DNA of 64,000 nt from Helopsaltes ochotensis. Lineage: Eukaryota > Chordata > Aves > Passeriformes > Locustellidae. The translations under genes and the position numbers were made by a program. The stretch spans positions 68,871 to 132,870 of the forward strand of contig VXBM01000866.1 of the NCBI GenBank assembly GCA_013400155.1, read 5' to 3'. The notes under the pieces are model-generated. The model saw only the letters and a program-made list of their open reading frames with translations. It did not search any database and was not told the DNA's origin. Positions 15,178-27,850 of the stretch are shown one piece after another (the stretch's first letter is position 1; every line of letters begins with the position of its first letter).

Positions 15178-15287
15178 GAAATAAACACAGCTGCATTTAT
15201 GTCAATGATTTTATATTCAAATATATCTGATTATGCTGAAATAAACACAGCTGCATTTATTTCAGTGATTGTACATTCAGATAAGGA
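15178..15287. repeat. 60-bp direct tandem duplication
   Basis: The stretch starting gaaataaacacagctgcatt at 15178 repeats at 15238, exactly 60 bp later, and continues in parallel (atttatgtcaatgatt versus atttatttcagtgatt). Roughly 50 bases align with few differences. It is a local duplication in AGBL4 intron 2 with no obvious coding content. Confidence 0.85.
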
Positions 15288-16690
15288 TATTTGTTCAGTG
15301 TAATGTAATGTTCCTTCACACTGGCAGGGACATTGCTATTCTTTCTTGTATTTCCCTCTATCATTTTTCCAGATGGAAAATTTTGAACAGAGCCACAAAA
15401 ATGGAAACTGGGAAATTTATCTCAGAACCTGATATGTTGGAAAATCCTTTTGCTTCATCTCAAAAATTCCTTAGCCATCTTTATATAAAGTATCTTGGTT
15501 GTTGAGTGTCTTTTTTAATTCCTTCTCTGTCAGAGAAGAAGCTTTCAAAAATCCCATGAAAACTTTTAAATCTGATGGAAATGTAAGTATCAGGAATGTG
15601 CAAAATCTTAAGAATGGATCTGCATCAGGTCTGTTTCTGAACAACATCATCTTCAGCCACTTTCCTTCTAAGAAAATAATTTGAATGGAAACAAGAACTG
15701 TTAAGATTTTCCTTCCTATTATTCGTCAAAGTATGGTTTTGCATGATGTTAATTTTGGCTTGCAACTATAACCTCTAATTCATTTTTAGAAAATAATAGA
15801 ATATTATTAAATGTACTAACAGTGATCAACCATTTAATCAGACGTATCTATCAGGTGAAATCAAGGTCCAGCTCAGTAACTGCCAGAAATGGATCCCCAA
15901 GAAGAGCATAAGAAAAAAAGCAATCATTTGAAGACACATCCAAGTATTAATTCCCTCATTTACAATGCACAGTTTATGAACCTTCTGAGCCAGAAATGGT
16001 GTCAGTGATTAGTAGCTCTCAACTGATTTCTCTTTCCTACGCTTGTCAGTTGGTTTTTTATTGAAAGCATGACACATGTCAAGCTTTAGTATCCACAAAG
16101 TCCTGTAGGAAGAAGCTCAACAGCTTAATTAAATAACATGTAAGGAACTATTCTCCCTTGTCTGCTTTCAACATATTAACTGCTAGTTTTATTTGATGGC
16201 CCTCAGTTTTAGTACAAAGAGAACAGACAGGAAAACACTAATATTTTAACTAGAAATCATGATTTTACAGACTTTTAATATACTATTCTTCAGTTGCCTT
16301 TTTTCCAGACCAGGGATCCATACTGTATTTAGTTGTTTCTTATACTGAGGCTGTTGAAAATCTGCTGTGAGCTTAAAACATCTGATCACAGTTATTTCTG
16401 ATTTTGTTTCCAGTTGCTTATTCTGGTCCCTTTTGGGTCAGCCAAAGATCAAATCAACACATGTGCTTTAATACCAGCTGAGGAGATGCAAACACATGGT
16501 AAGAGGGAGGAAAGGATTGGTCCTGAAGAAGGTAGGGTGAGAATCAGATGGTAAACTGACTGTGAAAATAATAATCGGCAAAACAACTGCAATTAACATC
16601 CTAATTCTTTATTGTCATTGTTACAGTAATACTTCCTGCATTTTCATTAGTTCCACAGGTCATTAGGATCTATTTCCCACAAGTTATGCT

Positions 16691-16996
16691 ATCTGACTAA
16701 TGCTATATGTGTTGGCTGGTATCACATTCACACCAAGTACTCCCCATTTGTAAAAATGTCTTCCATACTATATCTGTTTAGATATTTAAAAGGTTAATAT
16801 TTAGTTCCATTTGCAATGCTGACCTAGCAAGAAAGAAATTCATTTGGCATTACAGCAGTAACATCAATTTCCCATGTAACTTTAGTAATGCATTTACTGG
16901 AAAGAGATTAATATCAATTCCATAAATCATTCACGTGCTTTTTCCGGAGTTTGAGACATCTGAGTAATGTCATATATGTTAACTGATAGCACTCTG
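16691..16996. repeat. Diverged pair of similar ~35-bp motifs 267 bp apart
   Basis: atctgactaatgctatatgt at 16691 and atctgagtaatgtcatatat at 16958 align without gaps over about 35 bases, with about 27 identities. Neighbouring sequence on the left is only vaguely similar. This may be an old duplication or a repeated binding-site cluster. Confidence 0.4.
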
Positions 16997-19900
16997 TGCA
17001 TGCTACATCCATTAATCTATGCCTAGTGTCATCATTAAAACACACAAAAAAATTAAAATCAATCTTTCTCTCTTACTTTTTTTCTGACTTTTAACTTGCA
17101 GTAGTCCAAAGGTATTGATACTCTGATACACTGCTCTGAAGTGGGAACAGACATGTTCAGAAACGGGAAACATTTGCTAAATTATCCCTACTGGCAGCAA
17201 TAACCACTTCATGTCTTCCTGTGAAATGTTGCATAAACTACTGTCAAAAAATAAGGAAATAAAGAAAATGTTTCATTAATCAGACACACCTTGAAGCCCC
17301 CAAAGCAGGCTGAAAACAGACATCATTACTGAAACAACACAGCAACTTCCATTCCTTTGTTTCTACTTCACAGATGAGCATCCTTGTAGAAGTGAAAGCC
17401 AAAACAGTTTCTCCTGACTTAGTGATTCTAGACACACATGAGAGATTATAATACAGGAAATTTGGAATATCAACTAGTTTTTGCTCCAAAACACAGTTTT
17501 GCCCACTACCAGAAGTGTTTGCACTGGAAGAAAGTACCCTCACACAGCTTTTGCACTTTTCATTTCTACTGATGTGCCATTATGACACTTGCCTGCATTG
17601 CTTTATTCCTGCTCCAGGATATTATCACAGTGCTACTGAAATCAAGGGGAAGAAGAGTTTTTCTGTTCATTTAAACATAAACACACAGAGGGTCAGATTG
17701 TTTAATAATTTTGGAAGCACATTACAATTCTATGTTAGATGGCAAAAATACAACTATTTCCTAGGTTGGATTACAGTATTTCTTTGAACATGGTACTTAA
17801 CAGTACCATCATCTGTGTTGTCTTAGTTTTCATTTTTAAACTTTTTACAAACAAAAATTTCCACTTCAGAAAATGCTTTACAAATCAAATTTTACAATAT
17901 TTTACTAATCACAGCTAAGATTAATCACCCCTAATTTTAGCTGTCTAAAGTTACATGTCAAGTCTTAACAAATGGGACACAAGCACCCCCAAAGGGCAAT
18001 CCATCCTATATTATCTGTGCTTTTGTTCAGAAGATATCTTTCATGGTAAAGCTCAATGGCCTATTTCACGCCTGTAAGTGGTTACAATGAGATCAGCGGA
18101 ATTACAATCACTTATTGCAATTTTGAGTGTTGTGCAAAGTGTTTTATAAGTACATTATCCTATTTTTGAAATATAGAAAGATATTTAAAACCTTAACAAA
18201 AATGATACGAGTGTACTTCTCAGTCATATGAGATCTCTTAATACATTGGAAGTTTTAACTTTTTCCAGCTGATTAATATCATTTGCAATCCATCAGCACT
18301 GAATTTTGTATCAGTTTTCTAATGCAAAATATTTTACAAACCTGCTGTAGGAAAAGACAAACTAATGTTTGCGAATCACTTTCATTGCAAGGTGGTGGTA
18401 CGGCAGTTAACATAATTTGAGGCTTACAGTAATTGAGATTGAATCTAAAATTTTACAAAACTTTAATTATAACCTTTTGAACATAAACCACAATACAGAA
18501 ATTACCCAATCATAACATTTTTTCATAAAAAAATAAGAATTCATCCAAAGGATAGAAGATTTAATGACTCTTGGCGGAGTTCCACTTTTTGGTTGAAATG
18601 AGAATAAAAGCAGACAGCAGCTTCATTTCTAATTTCAAGAAACACAGTATTTTTTAACAGTTAAACAGCATTATATTTGACTAACAAGCCAAAATATATA
18701 TTTTCAAAGCCTTATTAAAAGCCCCTGTATTTAACAGTGTGAATGCTGAGATTTACGAACCTCTGCGAGCCAACACTGCTCCTTCAATTCTCAAAAGTAA
18801 TTATAAAACAAGCAATTTGAGCCACAAGCAGCAGAAACTGTCGAGCTTGGGGTTTTTAACCATCCTCTCAACACAGCACAGTCTGCAGCCTGACTCCGGC
18901 TCCCTCCCACATTCCCTGTGACATCCCAGGCCAGGCAGAAGGACTGGGCTGCACCCCGGACTTTGCACAGAGCCACCAACCAACACATCCCCAAGGACTG
19001 GCAACGCAGTCACACCAGGCAAAAGGAACAACATTTGAACTTCCCCGGCATTTTTCTGCAGCAAAGCTGCACCTGGCAGGTCAGCCCAAGTTTTTCATCT
19101 GCCAGTTCTCTTCACGGCGAGCCCAGGGAGCCAAAAGCTGGAGAACAACCAGAGCCCACTTCGGAATCACTCTGTGATGGAGTCAGGAAGGCAACTTGTG
19201 CCTACACCCAGCAAACAGCCTTTGCACAATGAGAAAAAAGGAGGGGTTTCTTATGGGCTGAGTCATTTGGTTTGTGTTTTCTTTGTTCACTTTGCAAAAT
19301 ACATATAAAAAGCTTCTCATGTATCATGTTAAATTAACTAAAAATTTGTGACCTCATGCAGAAGCAAGGCTACTGTAGATAACGTAAGCTCCCAGAAAAA
19401 TAACTGGCTTCCAGTACTGGAGATATCATCTCCAAAAACATCTCTTACAGTTAAAATGACTAAGCAGATAAAACAGCTCTTAGCCACAATGCAGAATACG
19501 CTGCTGACTTATTGGATGACATCAGAAATCACAAGCACTAAGGCAACACAAGGCAGTAGGGGCAGCTGGCTAAACTAAACTTTGAAGTCCTTTAGATAAC
19601 ATGTCTGAAATACCAACTCACCTTGAGTATGAAATGCCAGATTCCCTGAAGAACATGTTCATATCAAAATCTGGGCCTTCCTCAATTAGGAAGGACTTCT
19701 TTGCATAGCAGAAATGTATACATCCTTTTACCCAGAGCACTATATTCTGCAAAATTCCCATTTTGACAGAATAGTAGGTAGGATCAGAGGTGAACATTTG
19801 TACAGTTGTGCATTGCTGCCAAACTGAAACTGTGTTAGCAATTTAATGCATTAATGAATATTAGGAAAGAGAATTACAACTGACCAAATGTGTACATTTC

Positions 19901-20539
19901 AGACGTGGCATTTATTTCCTTTAAATTTGTACTGTGCATAGGTAGCTGTGCTTCCATTCTTCCCTGAAACTAACTAATGTTTCTTGTGAAAACTAAAATC
20001 ATCCAAAAAGTATGGTGCGGTATGCAAGAAAGCTGAATTTTCATCAGTTTCTTTTATGTTAATGATAAATCAATGTAAAAAGTTTCTTTTGGCTGTATAT
20101 ATTCTTAAATATTAATAAAGATAACAAGGAAGATTCCAAGCAGAACACTAGCTTGAACTATGGGAAACACAAATTCCTGACATACTTGCAAGTTGATAAT
20201 TCTCCCTCTTCTTTACTCCTGTCAGTTATTAATATGATAAAGGACTCAGGCACCATTCTTCATTTTCAGTAATTGCATTTATTTTACAGCATTGTGGGTT
20301 TTTTTCCCTAGTAATAGATTCATTAAGGGTAAGTAAAGTGCAAGCCACCAGCTGGTTTAGCTCCATCTGAAAAGGACCTGGACAGTATAAAGGGTTCACA
20401 AGTTTTATAGGAGTCAACAGTACCATGCTATTGTGAGAAAGATTGGACTGTCACATTGTAGAAGTAAATAGATTGCAAGGCATGTCATGTAATAAACTCT
20501 ACATAGGATTGGCACCAGCTTATCTGAGTATCATGCTCA

Positions 20540-20915
20540 CCTTGGACCACTGCCAATCAAGAAAGGCACAAAACAGCTGGAGATAGGCCAGAGGAAATAA
20601 AGAATGAGAGAAAATTTGGAAAATGTGAGGACTAAGGAACCACTGAAAAAAAATAGCAGTTGTTTAACCTGAGGAGGGAAAGGCCAAGGAAAGATATGAT
20701 AGCAGCTTTCCATTAAGTCAAAGAAGAAAGGAATAATCTGCTTTCTGTGCCTGTAGGACTGGACAAGAATTAATGCCTTTTTGGTAAGAACATTTCTACA
20801 TAGAAAGAAAATGTTTCTTCCATTGAGAAAATTGCAGTGTTAGAATAGATTGCTGCTCTCTCATTGAAACTCACTGAAAGTCTCTGAAAAAGATAAACAT
20901 CTGTCAGGAATGGCA
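20540..20915 (+). mobile_element. Ancient CR1/L3-like LINE fragment
   Basis: This stretch keeps the order of the CR1 3' half in diverged form: 'gccagaggaa', 'gtttaacctgaggagggaaa', 'actggacaagaattaatg', then 'agaaaatgtttcttccattg' and 'gttagaatagattgctgctc', the counterpart of 'actggaacaggctgcc'. The terminal repeat is not recognisable. It is much older than the CR1 copy at 21356..21880. The call rests on colinearity by eye. Confidence 0.5.
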
Positions 20916-21355
20916 AAAATAGCTTATTTTGCCTCTCATAAACAGAATGGACAAAAAAGAAATCCCAATGCCCAATTCTATTTTTATGATTTTTTGAAAG
21001 CACGGCACTTCAAAACAGCAAGCTGGACATTGGTTTTCAGACTACATAAAAACACACCTCTGTCTCAAAAAAATTCATACATTTCAATGCTATTTAAGAC
21101 AACAATGATAGCAATTACAAAAATGAAACTGCATTAAATAGCAATTCTTCCATATGTATTAATATTTTTCCTGATTTTTACAAGTTTAATACCCTTTCTC
21201 TATTCTGAAATCTGTTTACTTCCCTTTCTACAATATAAAACATAGTCATTGAAAAACAGGTCTAGTAGGAAACCCTCAGTTCTATCAACCAGACCTTTCA
21301 AGAAAATAGAGAATGCAGCCAAAGAAAGAAAAGCCACTTAACACAACTTCTATTT

Positions 21356-21880
21356 TAGAATCATAGAATGGCTTGGGTTGGAACGAATCATAAACGTCAT
21401 TTTGTTCCAACCCCCTGCCTGGGGCAGAGCCACCTTCCAGTGTCCCAGGTTGCTCAGGACCCCATCCATCCTGGCCTTGGACACTTCCAGGGATGGGGCA
21501 GCCACAGCTGCTCTGGGCATCTTGTGCCTCACCAGCCACATCATAAACAACTTATTCCTCATAGCCAACCAAAAAATCTACTCTCTCTCATTTTAAACCC
21601 CTTTTTCCCTGCCCTGCCCCCCCCCACTAGACCTTGGGGAAAAGTCTTTCTCCACATTTTTTACTGCACTCCTTTACATACTGAGAGGCCACAGAAAGGT
21701 CTCCTCAGAGCCTGCTCTTCTCCAGGCTGGACAAGCCCAGTATTCCCAGCCTGTCTCTACAGCAGAGGTGCTCCAGCCCTCAGAGCATCTTCGTGGCCTC
21801 CTCTGGACCCCTCCAGCAGTTCCATGTATTTCTTGTTGCTGGGATCCCAGAGCTGGGGGCAGTACTGCAGGTGGGGGCAG
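21356..21880 (-). mobile_element. CR1 LINE, 3' ~525 bp, minus orientation
   Basis: The copy opens with agaatcatagaatggcttgg, the complement of the CR1 3' end. It continues through 'atccatcctggccttggaca' and 'tccagggatggggcagccac', a decayed 'ttattcctcatagcc' block, 'agcctgctcttctccaggct', and ends near 'ggggcagtactgcaggtggg'. This is the best preserved CR1 in the window. Open frames on both strands across it are shadows of the element. Confidence 0.92.
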
Positions 21881-23646
21881 TTTTACCATCTGTTCTTTGA
21901 AAAAGGCAATTTCAATATGATATTATAGTTAAGGTGGTACTCAAAGAGCATCAAAACAATCTTATAAATGTTGTATCCTACCGTTTGGACAATAGGATGG
22001 GATAGAGTTCAACATTAATAGCAATTTCATAAGTTATCCAATATCAGTTAATTTGCTTTGACCAGTAAAGGTACTCTAAGCAATTACTTGGCTGACATAG
22101 AAAAAAAGATGCAGTGAATTTACATATGAAGTGTACACAAGATTACTCTCATTCTTGCTAATACATTGTCATCATGAGAAAGTAAATGAAGGTATTAATT
22201 TCATTCATATTTGTGCTTTGGAAGTGTCTGAATATGCAAAGCAACATCTCAGCCTCATCATGCTACAATGTAAATAAACACAGTATTTCAAATAGCACCT
22301 GCTTCTATCACATTCTATTATTACCAAAGTATGTAAAGTATGAACATTACCTTTGAACTGAATAAATGTTTTAATTTAAAAATGTAATTAATTCCATTGT
22401 TCAAAAACTGGAATTAAACCATCACACAATGACTCACAATACTTCACAAATAATTTGATGACTGCTACTGATCTTTTTCATTGCAGAGAAGTTTAGCACA
22501 ATAAAGTAAATTTCCCAGCTTGGCCATGATTCATTTTGTAAGCCATTTTCTGATACAAAAATGCAAAAATCCCACATAACTATTATGAAATAGCACCCAA
22601 AGTATTTTTAAAAAATACAGAACTATTGTCTGAACCTTCAGAGGCACACCTTAAAAAAAAGATACTCTTTATTATTCACTGCATCATTTGCACTTTTTAC
22701 ATAATGCAATCACAGGGTTTAAATAACTCAATTTAATATTTATCCAGGAACTGGCAGCCAGTATTCTACCCTGAGGGATGAAGCTCTTCATAAAAAGCTC
22801 ATTTTACAAGACACTGGAGCAGTTTTGGCATTACCAGCACCTCTCACATAAACCATGCTGAAAACTATAGTTTATCCTGCCAAATGCCTTTTCTACATAT
22901 GGTGTTTAACAGTGCTCTGTAGGTCTGAAAGCCAGTAATAATAGATTTAACCTAAAAATCTGGTAGCACACATGTATGTTAACACAAAAATTTAAACAAT
23001 GCTACATTTTCATGAATATATTTACCTATATAACCCACATGCATATAAGCAATTAAAATTATTCTTTAAATTAATGTGTCGTGTAACTCTTGTAAAAAAT
23101 ACTTTCTCTTTCAGTTTTCAGTAGCTTCCTAAAATTTAATTCTCCTTTTGACAGCAGAGGCAGAACTTCCATTAACCTCAGCAACACAGGATCAGGCCAC
23201 AAGAAACCCAAAGTAATATATTTAAAGACAGCACATACACATTTTAAAAACTGTCTAATTATGCAAGGATGGGCTTGGCACTTTACTGAGTTAACTGCCC
23301 CAGTAAACTTTTAAATTAAATTTTTAAATAGCATATTTTATATACTACATCATAAATACATAAGTACTACCACATAAATAATGACAGAATAAAATCCAGT
23401 TACATATCTACATGTGGTTAAAGATGGACCTGATGAAATTTTTATTGTAGGCAACAGCAAACTTCCCAACCTTTTTGACATTCGAAGTCTGATCTGATGT
23501 CATACTGTGACTGAAGGGAATCAGCTAAATTTGTTAAGCAGTATTTAATGTAAGCCTTCTTTAGAATTAAGACACTTTATAAAAAGATGAGTGATAAAGT
23601 GTTAATATATTGACAACTAGTTCAATGTAACGCTGAAAATACTCAC

Positions 23647-23769
23647 CGCTTTCAAAACAGGCGTCAAATATAAGATGTCCTTTTTTAGGCTGTCCACAGT
23701 AACCAGCTGGGAGAACAATGTACTTGCTCACGTTCCCTGCTATGATATCATCACTCCCCATGGCACTGC
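23647..23769 (-). CDS. AGBL4: AGBL4 exon 2 (cytosolic carboxypeptidase 6, N-terminal region)
   Basis: This 123-nt minus-strand exon is preceded by a polypyrimidine tract and AG acceptor (23770..23771) and followed by a consensus GTGAGT donor (23641..23646). It enters and leaves in phase 1, matching exon 1. It encodes residues 11 to 51 and includes GNVSKYIVLPAGYCGQPKKG and HLIFDACFES. These are nearly identical to the conserved N-terminal region of vertebrate CCP6; I recall Thr where this bird has Ala in LPAGY. The region precedes the CCP N-domain and the M14 zinc carboxypeptidase domain, so no zinc ligands are expected here. The ORF runs past the donor for about 25 codons before a stop, but that read-through is intronic. 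The identification rests on recalled family sequence, not a database search. Confidence 0.95.
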
Positions 23770-26700
23770 CTGTTACAGTAAAAGTGAAACAACAAAAAAA
23801 AATGCATGAGCATAAAACAAAATACATATATAATATATAAAAAACAGTAGAAGGCTACTCCCCATGCATTTCTACATAAAGTAAAATTTGCACCATTTAA
23901 TATCTGCACCAGTAAATTAACTCTTTCTTTTCAAAGTGCACATAAGAATTTGGATATAATAATGGCATCTTCTGTTAAAGCCTCTCTAAGGAACAAACCA
24001 CCCAGCCTGGTTTCTTGCATGTTTATGACCTGTGGCTAAACCCTCTCATATGCATTAGTCTGCTATTTAGCCAGATCTACTTCTTTCAACAGGAACTCTC
24101 TAGCTCTAGATCCTGCCAGATTCCCTGGAACTGGACTCCTCATCAGCTTCTTTATCACAACCCTCAGAAGCATTTTCCTCTCCGTCAGCATTAATGGGAT
24201 CTTTTTCCTCTATCCTGCTGCCTATTTTCATGCATCTTAAATAAACTCAGAAAACCTTTGAGACTGTTCAGTCCCACTCATATTTGAAATTTTAAAATTA
24301 TTAGAAGGAAGAGACACACACCCATGGAGCCATGTGACTATCTGAGCCCTCCTTGTTAGGAAACAAAACTCAGAAAAAAACGTTGAGTAGAGATTTTTTT
24401 TTTTAATGCAGCATTTATTTCAGGGTAAAATACATAAGGACACAAATTTTCCACACAATGGCATGATTTTTGTCAAAATACATCAGTAGTGAATACATTG
24501 AAAGCTTTACCCTTACAGTAAAATTATAATAACAAATTGCAGTCTGCAGAATGTTTGTTTCCAAATAGGGATGAAAGAATGCTAAATTTTTTTCCATTTG
24601 AGACACGTACAATAAAGCAAGTAAATAATTGTTTATCATAATATACATTTATATTATAGTGAAAGAAGCACTCAGCACTTTTTCACTACTCACAGCTTTG
24701 GCGAGAAATATTTAACAATAGAAAAACTATCTTCTGTATTATAGAAAATGAATAAATGGTATGGCTTCAAGTGCAGAAGGCATATGATGGGATAATGAGA
24801 TGATAATATCTTATTTCACTCTGATAAATAGGGCTACTAAGGCTTCTAGAAATAGACTTTTGGTCTGTACTGATTTTTTTGACATTTAAATGGGTTGTGG
24901 GGGATGATAAATGTGACATAAAGTTCAATTTGTTTTATTTTTATATTGAAAACTATTTCATACAAATTTTACAAGCAATTCATATTGTCCCTGAATGATG
25001 AAAACAGCTTATTAATTAAAAGTGACCTTTCCATACATAAAAGTATTCCACCTCTTGAGGCAAAACGCCTTAGTTGAGGTAACAAATTATAACAACGTAT
25101 TAGTGACACCATAGTTAAAGGGTCTGTCAGGCTTTCTATCATATACCCATATTTTCACAGGTACATAAATCCCATATTAAAAAATATGTAAATCCAGGTC
25201 AATATTTGGCATATGAATCCCCAGTCTTTCCCAGGAAGAAATTCAAAACTTGCTCTCTTTGGGAAGTGGTACAGCAGAACAAACAGAGTTAAGACCTTTT
25301 CTTACTTTATCAAAATATAAAAAAATGTAGATATTGAATAATGCATGATAGTATTTTTTTAGCAAAATTATTATTTGTAACCTCTGGGTTATTTGTTTTA
25401 GACTGAATAATTACCCAGAGAGAGCAACATGTGGTATTTAAATTGTTTTCTTTAAGTGTATAATTGCTACTTAGGATATTTTAGCAGGATGTTCACCAGC
25501 ATGCTGATGCAATTTGCCTAAAGCCTGGGAACGTCAGAGGCAAACTGAGGCCTGGATGGGGTGTGTCTGCCTCTGCAAGGCTGGGATCCTGCCCCTTCCC
25601 AAAATTCACTCCTCTGCATTGTGCAAGCTGCAATGAAGAGCAGCAGCCAGAGGAAAACCACTTGCTCAGTTTCACCGGAGTTGGATTAATGTATACCTTT
25701 TGCAGTTAAGATTAGTCAAGTTGGTCACTTGCAATCAAACATTGTGGAATCAAGGATACAAAGAAAAGTTGGTGGAAAACCTGCAAATCATCATGAGTGC
25801 CTGAGCTGCCAGGGACCAAAGTGAAAGAATGGGAGGCAAGGAGTCACCTTAGTAGAGCTGTTTGAGGACTGAACTCCTCTTGGTAAATGTACCCTTTTAA
25901 GTCTCAGCTAAAAGTAATAGGCCTCTTAGAAATTGTAAAAGATAACTGGGAAACACCACTTAAAGATGAAGAAACTAGAAAGGAATACATTCATAGCACT
26001 GCCACCACAAGATAGTGGAGAAAAAACAGGCAGAAGAGAGAGTTACATCTCCCTGGCAATTTAGAAAATCTGCCAATGGAGTCTTTACACAATGCAGAAG
26101 GAAGCTGTCAAGTAACTGTGTCCCAGCAAAAAGTTTCCATCTGCTCCTCCTGACCTAATGTAGCCCTCCAGGAATGAGAATAAAATCATCAAATAGCCTG
26201 TAATTCATAGTCATTTAACAGTATTTCTCTCCTAGCATGTCCTTATCCCACAGTACTTAGAAAATTCATAACGCACTGTTGCTATCTTTTGAGTTATACT
26301 CTCTTTAATCTCAAAACATGCAAAACTGCTGTCTTTGAACTTCCCATTGTTGAACCATGTCCCTTCTGCCATGCTCTCCTTGGGTGATAAAGGCCAGAGC
26401 ACTGCCCGACAAGGAGCCTGTATGAGCCCATGCTAAGACGTGGCTTCGTGTCTGCTCAGCAGAGGCAGAGTGGTGCTGGGATTACCACCCTGGGATGGAG
26501 GGAACAGCTACCCTGGGCTCCAGTCCTCTGGCCAGTAAAGAGATCCTGTCCTCACAACTAGGCAGCCCTAAGCAGATTTTCCTGGCTGGAGGCAAAGATG
26601 TATGACAGAACCTCGTGGGGAAGGGAAATAGCTCTTCAATCTGAAACAAACTGAAAGGGAAAGAGGAGAATTAACCAAAGTACATCCTGCACATTCCACT

Positions 26701-27831
26701 TAAGGAGACCAGATTCTCTTTCGAAAAAAAGGTTAGATAAGACAAGCAAAGGCAAAACCTAGCAAAAAAATTGTCTCAGAATGTAGTTCTTATTTTGTCA
26801 ATTATTTTTCTTATGGGTTGTAAGACACATAGCTATTTTATTCTAATTCTTCATAGCTTAAACTCCAGGAGGCTCCAGCAAATCCCTAGGATTTACTTTT
26901 ACAGCAGTATTAAACTTTAATGGTAATTTTCTATCAGGTATAAAATCTGTAGGTGCCTGAAATCTCTGTAAGTATATAAAGCTTTAAAATAAAACCTGGA
27001 CAGAGTCTTCTGGTATCTGCATTCATCACTATTGTCATTGTGGATATATTTCGCATCAAACTAGTGAAAATGAATAGAATCAGTTCCAGGAGACTGGGAT
27101 TCATGGGAGGGAGATTTTGGAAATTTCCAGAGTTTCTTTGCCCTTCTTAAATTCAAAGGCTAAAGCCAACTTGTTGTTTTTGGGGTTTTTTGGGTTTTTT
27201 TTCATTTGGGAAAAGATGAAATCAGTATTTGCTACAATAAACATCATGCAAATTTAAGTAAATTTTCTTTAAATACAGTAGTTTCTAGAGGAAGGTACCT
27301 CTTTTGAAAGTAACAGTGACTCTCAGATTTGGGTAAACAATGAGCCCGGCTTCCAGAAGTGCCAAACATGAAAACCTATGGAATTAGCAGCCAGCAGCTA
27401 CCCTCATGCTACATTAGGTAAGAGAGCACAGCTACATTAAAACAAGACATGGAAAAATATGCGGAAATTTGCCTGGAAAATCTGCATCATTTTTCTAATC
27501 ATACTTACTACCTAACAATGACATCCAAATAGAAAGGTGAGGGAACACAAAAACCTACAACAACTGCAAGGCAACTTTGTAGAAGTCTTTCTTTAATTAC
27601 AAATGTCATCAAGATAGCCTGCATTCTCTCATGAGATCCTCATTTTAGAATAAAATTAGGATACATTTTGCTGCTGGAAACAGCTCTGGTATAAAGATCT
27701 AATTGCCAGATCCCTATCATCCAGTGGCCAGGAAAAGTTTCCAGGTATCCTAGAAAAGCTCCATCAGCCTTGAGCAGTACTGTTAATAGAAATCCATACA
27801 AAGAAGTGAATCTGAACTCCCAGTACAGTTT

Positions 27832-27850
27832 GCAACAACAACAACAAAAA
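27832..27850. repeat. (CAA)n / poly-A microsatellite
   Basis: A short run of CAA units ends in a stretch of A inside AGBL4 intron 1. Confidence 0.8.

Larger units (their letters stand above)
1..23646 (-). other. AGBL4: AGBL4 intron 2 (5' part)
   Basis: Everything below the exon 2 donor should be intron 2 on the minus strand, continuing past the window edge. I looked for the complement of the next conserved CCP6 segment (the one starting NLGRVDQVSEF in mammals) and did not find it, which fits the very long introns of this gene in mammals. The region holds CR1 fragments (13388..13472, 13513..13879, 20540..20915, 21356..21880), a long poly-A run (6361..6440) and a 60-bp tandem duplication (15178..15287). 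The window itself opens with a run of 15 T. Otherwise it is AT-rich unique sequence. Confidence 0.7.

Noticed and set aside
18739..19232. Overlapping open frames on both strands
   Set aside because: A moderately GC-rich patch with no domain, start context or splice evidence.
21285..21928. Open frames of up to 186 codons on both strands
   Set aside because: They lie in a CR1 copy.
1..23646. AGBL4 exon 3
   Set aside because: I searched by eye for the complement of the conserved NLGRVDQVSEF segment and did not find it. A translated search would settle this.
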